Below, one piece after another: positions 7,737 through 14,046 of a DNA stretch of 14,046 bases. The position numbers were made by a program, and so were the translations under genes. The stretch comes from Larix sibirica (taxonomy: Eukaryota > Streptophyta > Pinopsida > Pinales > Pinaceae), in the NCBI GenBank assembly GCA_004151065.3, contig NWUY0300015054.1, positions 28,825 through 42,870 on the forward strand, given 5' to 3'. The notes under the pieces are model-generated. The model made no database searches, was not told where the DNA came from, and saw nothing but the letters and a program-made list of their open reading frames with translations. Position 1 is the first letter of the stretch. The number at the start of each line of letters is the position of its first letter.

Positions 7737-8649
7737 CAGTAACCTGTCCATCAATGGGATTTTTTACCCAATACAAAGCATCAGGGTCCTGAGAAAGATA
7801 GATTCCAACAAGATTTAAGTTCTAAGTATAAAGAATCCATTCGTCCTTCCAGCTACTCGCCAGTCCCAGATCAGATGGAGTAAGCCAATATGAAGTATCC
7901 GGTACCTGTTTGTTAGTTCTCTTGAATTGATTAAGGGTAAAAAGACCATAAATAGAAAAACAGTTACGAAGATCCTGAGATAATGTGCAATCAGAATTAA
8001 CACCCACAATAGGGTTGATTCCAACAAATACTTCACTGCCACGGCCCACCTGCCATGCCAAAAACGAACCAATCCAGGCATAGATTTTCATAAAACCTTT
8101 CCATAGGAAAGAAGCATTACGAGTAACAACAAGAGGTTTCCTCAACCAACATGAAATATCCACTTTGATGTATTTGACTTGTAAAACCTTGGACCAAAGA
8201 TTATTTCCCACCAGACCACGCCAAAGTCTTTTTTAAGACATCGCAATATTGAACCAGGAAATATTTTTTATATTCCACCCTCCATACTTCTTTGGCAATG
8301 ATAAGGAATACCAGCTAGCCGGGTGAAAGTGACAACCTTCTTTGTTATGATACCAGAGGAAAGTAAACATTAAGCTCTGAGGTTTATGTAAAACAGAAAG
8401 AGGAATTTGAGCAAGCAATGCCTAGTACACCGGTAAAATACTCAACACGGACTTGAGTAAAATAAAACGCCCACCCAAACTTAGAAATTTCAAACACCAA
8501 AGGTTAATCCCTTTCTCGAATCTCTCGATAAACACCTCCAATCATGTACACCATAGCAGTTTGGTTTTATATAAAAACCTAAATACTTGATTCCTTCATC
8601 CAATGAAGAGAAATTGAAGGGAAAAAATTTAACACTTCACTCAATACAA

Positions 8650-9480
8650 GGTTATCCTCTAGGTTGCTAATAAAACAGACTTTCTTTGACCTTCTTGCAT
8701 ATCGATAGCTTTACAAAAGAGACTCAAAATATTTGAAAAAATCAGCCATTGCTCCACAAAATCAGAGCCAAACATGATAACATCATCCACAAAGAGTAAG
8801 TGGGTAATTGATAAATCCTTGGAAAATTTAATACCTTTTACTGTCCTTTTAGATCTTGTATCACCAATCAAAAGACTGAGCCCTTCTATCACCAGCAAGA
8901 AAAGCAGCGGAGAGAGAGGAAATCCATGTCTGAGCCCTCTATAACTTTTGAAAAATACAGTAGGGTTTCCATTGATGATAACATAGTAATTTGTTGTCGT
9001 CACATATGCCATAATCCAGTTGATAACTAACCTCGGAATCCCTATCTTCACAAGTCTCAATTTACTTGATATGTTTTAACAAGATCAATTTTTAAAATTA
9101 AGGAGTTTTTCTTTTTTGTTTTGACCGTATGTAAAGCTTCCTGATTAATGCCCACAACATCTAAGATTTGTCTATCTGCAACAAAGCCAAACTGCTCTAT
9201 AGACATCCACCTAGAAAGGAAAGGTTTAATCCTCTTTGAAATAATATTTGAAATCAACTTGTAAATCAAACTAAAAAGTGCAATAGGTCTAAAATCATCA
9301 AAAGAGCTTGGCTTGTTTTTTTAGGAATGAGGGTAAAAAAAGTCGAGTTCATCCCACCCGCTATCCACCCTTCAACTCTAGTAAATTCAACCATCTTCAG
9401 TAAGTCTGTGCCCATTATTTCCTAAAAAGAAATAAACAATTCAACCGACCAACCATCCGGTCCAGGACTCTTTTCTTTTT
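8650..9480 (-). other. Reverse transcriptase domain of copy B ORF2 (FVDD kept, frameshifted)
   Basis: SPGPDGWSVELFI (9452-9463), FFTLIPKK, SKRIKPFLSRW, IEQFGFVADRQILDVVG, LKIDLVKTY, NWIMAYVTT, INGNPTVFF, RGLRHGFPLSPLLFLLV and THLLFVDDVIMFG (FVDD 8782-8793) follow the order of LINE RT motifs. Both active-site aspartates of the last box are present. Several frameshifts between 9420 and 9060, including a 13-nt deletion, mean no continuous protein can be made. Confidence 0.92.
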
Positions 9481-10149
9481 TAAAATCTTTTAAAAATTTC
9501 TCAATTTCTTCCATATTAACAGGTTTTCCCACCTCTTCCCCATCTTCAACAGAAAAAAAGGATGGAAAATTTTTCAAAACATTCAATTGAGCATCAATAC
9601 TTGAAGACTTCAGATCAACAACATGGTCTTTATAATGAATGTGAACCAACTCCTCAATCTTCTTTTGGTCGCTCACTTCCATACCTTTATTATCATTGAT
9701 ATCCCATATAGAATTCACATTCCTCCTGTGCGAGGCATAATTCTAGAAAAAATGAGTATTATTATCTCCTAACTCAACCCAAATGGCCCGACTTTTTAGT
9801 CTCCATGAGCTTTCCTCAAATTTCAAGATCTCATCAAGTATTGCCTGTAAATGCTTTAATTCAATACGATCTTCCTTTGAGAATATACTATCCGAATTAA
9901 GCTTATGGAGGAGCTTAATTTGACTTTTAATAGAAATAAGATCAGACTTATCCTGCGCTTTCTTTAACTTTTCCCACTCTTTTGTTTTCTCTTTTATACC
10001 TTTAAGTTTATATATTAGAGAATACACTGGATTGAGAGTAAGAGGGATCTTAGCCCGAGACCAAAAATTCCTGACCAAGTCACAATAATATTTGTTATCC
10101 GACCAACTGCTGTTAAACCTGAAGGGTCTATTCACCATATTATGTAAAT

Positions 10150-11019
10150 CTTCAAATTGCAAAATTATTGCTTGATGATCCGAAATATTTGAATGTTCAA
10201 TCCAAGTCCTATATCTGTATAATTTGGAGGCCACTGAATCAGCAATAAGGAAGCGGTCTAAATGTTTACTAACACAACACCTTCTAGAACGTTTATTACT
10301 CCAAGTAGCTGCCATCTTCCTGGGTAAAACATCAACCAAATGAGTTTTCTGAAACAGGTTTTTGAAATAATCAGCCAAATCATCTGCTAAGCTTGAAGGA
10401 CCCCAAACTTCTATCACCGACAGAGTTAGATTCAGATTACCTTCAACAATCAAAATCTAAGTATTTAGCAGCCCTGAGTCATCAAGTGCAGACCAGTAAG
10501 TCTACCTATCCTTATAAGGAGCATACATATTAATAATTGCAAAGTTAAAATCACTGGCAAGGTACTGACCTTTCATAAAAATCCCCCCCATAGTTTTGAA
10601 AGCCTTGAAGGACATAGTCAACAGGTTCCATCCAGAAATAAAACCACCCGACAGGCCACAGGAGTNACCAGTAAGTCTCCCTATCCTTATAAGGAGCATA
10701 CATATTAAGAATTTCAAAGTTAAAATCACTGGCAAGGAATCGACCTTTCATAAAAATCCCCCCATAGTTTTGAAATCCTTGAAGGACATAGTCAACAGGT
10801 TCCATCCAGAAATAAAACCACCCGACAGGCCACAGGAGTCTATGGCGCTAAAATACCAACCTGACCAGTGTTTTGAGAAAAAATCAACTTCCTGAATCTC
10901 CGAACAGATAGTTTCCTTAATTAAAAACAATCAAGGCTAGTAGCTTTTAGGAAATTGGTTAGGGTCCTAGCCTTTGTAACCCCACCAATACCACGAATGT
11001 TGAAATAAATAATTGACAT
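10150..11019 (-). other. Endonuclease (EEP) domain of copy B ORF2, duplicated and mutated
   Basis: Motifs in order are FNIRGIGG (N-terminus), LIKETI (catalytic Glu 10913-10915), NMYAPYKDR (present twice because of the tandem duplication), VEGNLNLTL, LDRFLIAD and ISDHQAIIL (SDH 10175-10183). In VEGNLNL the residue that is Asp in the family's GDxN box is Asn (codon AAT, 10436-10438), which should cripple nicking. A frameshift near 10930 separates the first 31 codons from the rest. Confidence 0.88.
10492..10839. repeat. ~175-bp tandem duplication inside copy B endonuclease, with an N at the junction
   Basis: Unit 1 runs 10492-10666 and unit 2 10667-10839. Both start accagtaagt and end ccacaggagt, with about seven differences, including one fewer C in a C-run of unit 2. 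The only ambiguous base in the window (n, 10666) falls exactly at the junction. Copy A has a single equivalent segment. Without this duplication and a 13-nt deletion elsewhere, ORF2 start to last RNase H site is the same length in both copies to within about 2 nt. A join of two overlapping contig or read ends that were not merged fits best; a real duplication is possible. Confidence 0.92.
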
Positions 11020-11021
11020 TA
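11017..11021 (-). other. ORF1 stop / ORF2 start overlap (TAATG), copy B
   Basis: On the minus strand ACTTAATGTCA contains the ORF1 stop TAA (11021-11019) and the ORF2 start ATG (11019-11017), sharing one base. UAAUG stop-start coupling is known from the insect LINE SART1. ORF2 is in the -1 frame relative to ORF1, as in copy A. Confidence 0.82.
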
Positions 11022-12643
11022 AGTCAAACTTTGAGAGGACTCAGCTGCTCTAAGGATCCTGGGAGTGGAAGGAAAACCAGAATTTGTCACTGAAACCTCA
11101 TTCACCAAACATTTAGATAATGAAATTAAAGTATGGTCTACTTCCTTCTCCTTATATTTCTTCTTTCTCCTGATCGTGACATTCATACATATAATAGAAG
11201 GGATGAACACATCATCAAAGGGATGGGGATCTACAACAAAAATCTCTAAAGGTGAACCATCAATTCCGGACATGGTGAGTAAAGAATCAGTAAAGGACTT
11301 AGGATAGACCTTTTCCCCAATTGGAGTAGGGTCCAGATTAGGGTAAGAAATATCCCCATTTGAAACAAGATCCATGCCAGTAATAGAGGGTTCGAGAGTC
11401 CCAACCCCACTTAATACATAAGAATCCACAGTGGGAACTGGGAAAAGAACCGGGGGCATAAGTGAAGATGGGTCACCAACAATTACAGGAGAAGGGCATC
11501 CAGGTGTAGCCACTTCCGAGCATAAGTCCAGAGAGTTTAGATCATCAATTAAACACCTTGCTAAGGGTTTAGACTTTGAAAATATCAAATCCAAGGATTT
11601 TTCCATTGTAAGATAGAAATCCAACTATGCTTTTGTAACCCCTTCATATATTACAAAGGGTTCATCCAAATTCATTCATGGTTTCGAAGGAGCAACTTTA
11701 ACAGGACTGGAAGGACTTTGAGAGATGAAAGAATACTCCCAAGCATTGTTGGCCTCCTTGTTAAGTAGTTGGGGGCATCTAGCCTTCACGTGACCCGTGC
11801 ATACACAAAAAAAACACTAGAATGGGACATTTTTGTAATCTAACTTCTGTTTGAAAACCTTCTCACCCCAAACAATGTCCACTACAGCAGGTAAACCCTT
11901 GGAAACATTGAGTTCCACCAACATCGAAGCCACTTTCTTATTTATGCCAAAAATAAGGTTCTTTTCCAATTTGATAAAAAGCCCCCAAAAGTTTCCTAAC
12001 CCTTCAAATACATTAGACATCCAAAGCTCAAAAGGAAACCCTGACAAGAGCACCCATAAATGCCGAAGTTTCAATTGCTCTGTGTTAGGGTTAAAGTTTA
12101 CATGCCACCTTTTCAAATTTAAAGAACCATCTTTTATCAACCAAGTCTTCTTTAAAATTTCAAGTATGAGCTCTTCACTGGGGAAGATGAAGACAACCCA
12201 ACCCTAAGTCAACAAGCTAGTACGCGGTGGTAAGCCAAATAAAGGGGTCCATTGTTGATTGACCCACTCTACCAGTTCCATCTGAGTGAGTTTAGTTCCC
12301 TCTATTTTACCACCGACCCCTCTGCAAGAGAGAAGTTGCACCCTATCTAGATTTACACCATGATCCAAAGTGAAAGTAGCAACCTCTTCCTGCACCTTTT
12401 GCAACTTTAACCTCCTCTTGTTCAGCGCAGCAGCACCCGAACACAGTTTAGGAACCCTACCATGTGAAACAAACTCCCTCTGCTCGCCCACGAAACCCTT
12501 TTCCACCAAACCATTTGCATGAGAATAAACCTGCTGCTGTAAAGAGACTGGAACCTTAGACGCTAGGTCATTTGTCCTCGTCTCAACAGAAGATAAAGGA
12601 CAAGACTTGTCCAAGAGTCCAAAATGGTGAGCCCCCCCTCCAT
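11019..12643 (-). pseudogene. LINE ORF1 (DUF4283-like region plus intact zinc knuckle), copy B, broken
   Basis: From about 12614 to the TAA at 11019 there is one reading frame interrupted by four stops: TAG 12204-12206, TAG 11817-11819, TGA 11676-11678 and TAG 11625-11627. It holds NKRRLKLQKVQEEV, TQMELVEWVNQQW, GWVVFIFPSEE, LKLRHLWVLLSGFPFELW, INKKVASMLVELNVSKGLP, the CCHC knuckle and a Ser/Pro-rich tail. This order fits the DUF4283 and zinc-knuckle ORF1 of plant LINEs. No ATG lies in the open frame at the N-terminus. An ATG at 12643-12641 followed by a run of seven G is offset by one base, so loss of one G probably separated it from the frame. Start position is therefore uncertain. Confidence 0.88.
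11775..11816 (-). other. CCHC zinc knuckle in copy B ORF1
   Basis: CFFCVCTGHVKARC fits C-x2-C-x4-H-x4-C exactly. It starts immediately after the in-frame TAG at 11817-11819. The preceding residues DYKNVPF correspond to DYWKIPF in copy A, which confirms the alignment. It would bind element RNA or single-stranded nucleic acid. Confidence 0.9.
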
Positions 12644-13018
12644 CAGGATAGATGGGACAAACAGAATGTGGTGTGGATTCTAGCTAACATCCACCAAACC
12701 ACCCTCCAAAAAAGGGAAACCACAACCAAAAAACCTACACCAAGTTTAGATATGAAATCTGAAGCAAATAACTAAATTCCCACTTTTTGATGCCTTGGTT
12801 GGTACTAGAGCTAGCCATTACAGCTAGCTAGACTCCAAGGTGCTCCAAATTGTTACCCTCACCCTGCAAAAATTCCACCCAAACTACCAGAAGCGTATAG
12901 CTGAAACCCTAACATTTTTCCCATTTGAATCTCTTAGGTTAATACTCTGTAACTCCATACTAAAGAAAAAATCATCCCTACGAGAGATTAAACGCCAATA
13001 ACAAAAAAAAAAGGTTCA
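12644..13018 (-). promoter_or_regulatory. 5' UTR / leader of LINE copy B
   Basis: The 375 bp between the TSD and the likely ORF1 start are non-coding. Blocks CTTGGAGTC, CTAGTACCAAC and AAAAAGTGGGAATTT match the leader of copy A. The first bases are GTTGAACC followed by a T10 run. Two GCTAGC palindromes (12810-12815 and 12823-12828) form a possible small stem. An internal promoter would be expected here, but no specific element can be identified. Confidence 0.75.
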
Positions 13019-13034
13019 ACATAAATTCATATAT
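13019..13034. repeat. Target-site duplication, right copy (element B)
   Basis: acataaattcatatat is identical to 6489-6504. It marks the 5' end of element B on the minus strand. The match stops at both edges (aac versus tac on the left, a versus t on the right), giving 16 bp. Confidence 0.9.
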
Positions 13035-13606
13035 AATTACCTCCCCAACACAAATTTATATTTATTTAATTTTTTAATTCAAAGCTTTAAAATTTAATTT
13101 TTTTTATCACAATGTATACTTCATTGAACTACCATATCCACCATCATTTTTGAAGCTAGTCTTCATTGTAATTAGTGTTTGTAATGCCCCGTTCTCTTTG
13201 TTAAGATTAAAATTTACATACTTGGAGGGTGTTCCAGTGTCTATAACCCAATATAGATTCAATGGGTAGACCTTTGGATGGTTCTTGTTAATTTTAGATA
13301 TGAACATTGAGTATGAATGAATTTAGATATATTGAGTCTTCTTACTACTATGCCATTTCTTGAGATGAATTGTAATGCATATTGCAACATGGTTAATTTA
13401 CTTTAATTGTAAATCACATTATAATTGTGAATGGGTAGATAGTAGTATGAAATATTTTGATTCATTAAGTTCACTAATAATTACATGATAGGTGTGGATT
13501 TACATGTTTTCTTATTATGATGCACTAATTGGATATCAAGTGTGACATGTGGACACTATGATTAATACAACAAAACATTGTCATTAGAGTTCCATTTTAG
13601 CTTCCT
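13035..13606. other. AT-rich flanking DNA, largely without features
   Basis: This is the host-side flank of element B. Homopolymer-rich, AT-rich sequence dominates. Apart from one 66-codon minus-strand ORF (13107-13307, listed separately) I see no coding signal, RNA gene or repeat. Confidence 0.6.
13107..13307 (-). other. Unrecognised 66-codon ORF, possible gene fragment
   Basis: An ATG-started ORF, MFISKINKNHPKVYPLNL continuing YWVIDTGTPSKYVNF and ending GGYGSSMKYTL, with stop TGA. Composition is balanced (Gly, Asp, Trp, Tyr, Pro spread through it), unlike translated AT-rich noise nearby. No signal peptide, membrane segment or known motif is seen. The frame is closed by TAA a few codons upstream of the ATG. 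It could be the last exon of a decayed gene or chance. No function is assigned. Confidence 0.2.
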
Positions 13607-13629
13607 TTATTGCTTCCATTTATGAAAAT

Positions 13630-13672
13630 TCAGCGTTATTTCACAGGATGGTGCTGAAGTCAGCGTTATTTC
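13630..13672. repeat. 13-bp direct repeat pair, 30-bp period
   Basis: tcagcgttatttc occurs at 13630-13642 and again at 13660-13672. The 30-bp offset matches the 30-bp step at the start of the adjacent minisatellite (13683 to 13713), so it may be a diverged part of the same array. Confidence 0.7.
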
Positions 13673-13682
13673 TTGTGCCAAG

Positions 13683-13850
13683 TTTAGATGTTTCGCTAGA
13701 TTCAACACCAGGTTTAGCACTAGATTTAGCTTTAGCGCTAATTTTAGCACCAATTTTAGTGCCAGGTTTAGCATCAAATTTATCACCAGGTTTAAAGCCA
13801 AATTTATTGCTAAATTTACCACCAAGTTTAGTGCCAGGTTTCTTGAGTGA
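13683..13850. repeat. 12-bp minisatellite, unit tttagcaccaat/tttagtgccagg, open on both strands
   Basis: The ttta start of each unit falls at 13731, 13743, 13755, 13767, 13779, 13791, 13803, 13815, 13827, with a last partial unit at 13839: exact 12-bp steps. Earlier units start at 13683, 13713 and 13725, separated by 30, 12 and then 6 bp. All steps are multiples of 6, so the reading frame is never broken. The plus frame (13648-13854) gives a PxLx four-residue repeat such as PGLKPNLL; the minus frame (13864-13607) gives an NLxL repeat such as NLALNLVVNLAINLAL. Either could be a repetitive protein segment, but without a start context, exon signals or a known family I do not call a gene. Confidence 0.88.
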
Positions 13851-13864
13851 ATAAATAAAAACAA

Positions 13865-14046
13865 GGGAAACTTTTCAAAAAAGAAAGCTAAGTAATATCA
13901 GAGGTTAAAAATCAGCCACTTGTCTCAATCTTCATGAGTTGGAGGGAATTTCAATCATTTTAATTAAAATCCCTAATTTTCCATCATAAAATCCCCTCAA
14001 AACCTACTCTTTCATCCTTTTCTAATTTCCTCTCTTTCTCTCTTCT
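13865..14046. other. Non-coding right edge ending in a pyrimidine-rich tract
   Basis: No gene is visible. From about 14010 the plus strand is almost pure C/T, ending cctctctttctctcttct. Such tracts are common in plant core promoters (Y patch) and 5' leaders, so a plus-strand gene may start just beyond the window. This is weak inference. Confidence 0.25.

Larger units (their letters stand above)
6787..11019 (-). pseudogene. LINE ORF2 polyprotein, copy B (endonuclease-RT-zf-RVT-RNase H), broken
   Basis: The ATG at 11019-11017 begins MSIIYFNIRGIGG, the endonuclease N-terminus, and overlaps the ORF1 stop. The frame shifts near 10930. The endonuclease then carries a ~175-bp tandem duplication (10492-10839). 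It runs on through TWSNKRSRR, LDRFLIAD and SDHQAIIL to the RT, where GPDG is at 9452-9463. A 13-nt deletion relative to copy A removes the end of the motif A segment (after LKIDLVKTY, near 9060) and shifts the frame. From 9060 to 6787 a single frame holds RGLRHGFPLSPLLF, FVDD, zf-RVT and RNase H, broken only by stops. The catalytic Asp pair of RT and all four RNase H acidic residues are kept. The endonuclease GDxN Asp is Asn (10436-10438). The stop TAA at 6787 follows ALSKEVLDGDPGALDWE. Confidence 0.93.
6505..13018 (-). mobile_element. LINE (plant L1-type non-LTR retrotransposon), copy B, full length
   Basis: The element is bounded by a perfect 16-bp target-site duplication, so both ends are defined and it is not 5'-truncated. 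In minus-strand order it holds a leader (13018-12644), ORF1 (12643-11019), ORF2 (11019-6787) and a 3' UTR ending in a short A-run (6505-6510). Total length is 6514 bp, about 6.34 kb if the ~175-bp internal duplication at 10492-10839 is removed. The pre-insertion site reads TAATT/ATATAT on the element's sense strand, close to the TT/AAAA-like preference of L1-type endonucleases. The perfect TSD suggests a moderately young insertion, yet both ORFs now carry stops and frameshifts. Confidence 0.94.

Noticed and set aside
10596-10895. Plus-strand ORF with an internal repeat
   Set aside because: The repeat is only the 175-bp duplication read antisense to the endonuclease.
134-12206. Apparent excess of TAG among in-frame stops, as if TAG were recoded
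   Set aside because: Counting more widely, about half the stops are TAG with TAA and TGA sharing the rest. These are decayed retrotransposons, and C-to-T or G-to-A decay of CAG and TGG codons explains it.
1-13018. LTR retrotransposon or integrated pararetrovirus as the source of the RT
   Set aside because: The RT is linked to an APE-type endonuclease and zf-RVT, no protease, integrase or capsid/movement region is seen, and element B has a TSD and an A-tail of LINE type.
13683-13850. 12-bp array considered as a CRISPR or satellite
   Set aside because: There are no spacers between units and the unit is too short for CRISPR; it is a simple minisatellite.

Overview
The window looks like repeat-rich nuclear DNA of a land plant. 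It is AT-rich and most of it (about 12.8 of 14.0 kb) is two LINE (non-LTR) retrotransposons. Their make-up is typical of plant L1-clade elements: an ORF1 with a DUF4283-like region and a zinc knuckle, and an ORF2 with endonuclease, reverse transcriptase, zf-RVT and a C-terminal RNase H. I cannot name the species. No intact host gene, tRNA, rRNA or CRISPR array is visible.

Layout, left to right. Bases 1-133 hold the 3' flank or 3' UTR of element A and a GC-rich palindrome. Element A (minus strand, to about 6290) has ORF2 at 134-4260 and ORF1 at 4257-6075, both broken. Bases 6291-6488 are an AT-rich spacer. Element B (minus strand, 6505-13018) is bounded by a perfect 16-bp target-site duplication (6489-6504 and 13019-13034), so both of its ends are defined. 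Its ORF2 is 6787-11019 and its ORF1 11019-12643, also broken. Bases 13035-14046 are flanking DNA with one unrecognised 66-codon ORF, a 12-bp minisatellite open on both strands, and a pyrimidine-rich right edge.

In a working element, ORF1 protein would bind the element RNA, the ORF2 endonuclease would nick the target, the reverse transcriptase would copy the RNA at the nick, and RNase H would degrade the RNA strand. Neither copy can do this now. A has lost the second Asp of the RT active site (FVDN), both leading cysteines of the knuckle and the last RNase H Asp. B keeps FVDD, the knuckle and all four RNase H acidic residues, but has lost an endonuclease Asp and carries frameshifts and stops.

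The most interesting points are: (1) ORF2 starts on the ORF1 stop codon in both elements, but through different stops (ATGA in A, TAATG in B), always in the -1 frame; (2) a ~175-bp tandem duplication in B with a single N exactly at its junction, which looks like an assembly join; (3) identical 37/24/50-codon spacing of the RNase H active-site positions in both copies; (4) the 12-bp minisatellite whose length changes never break the frame.
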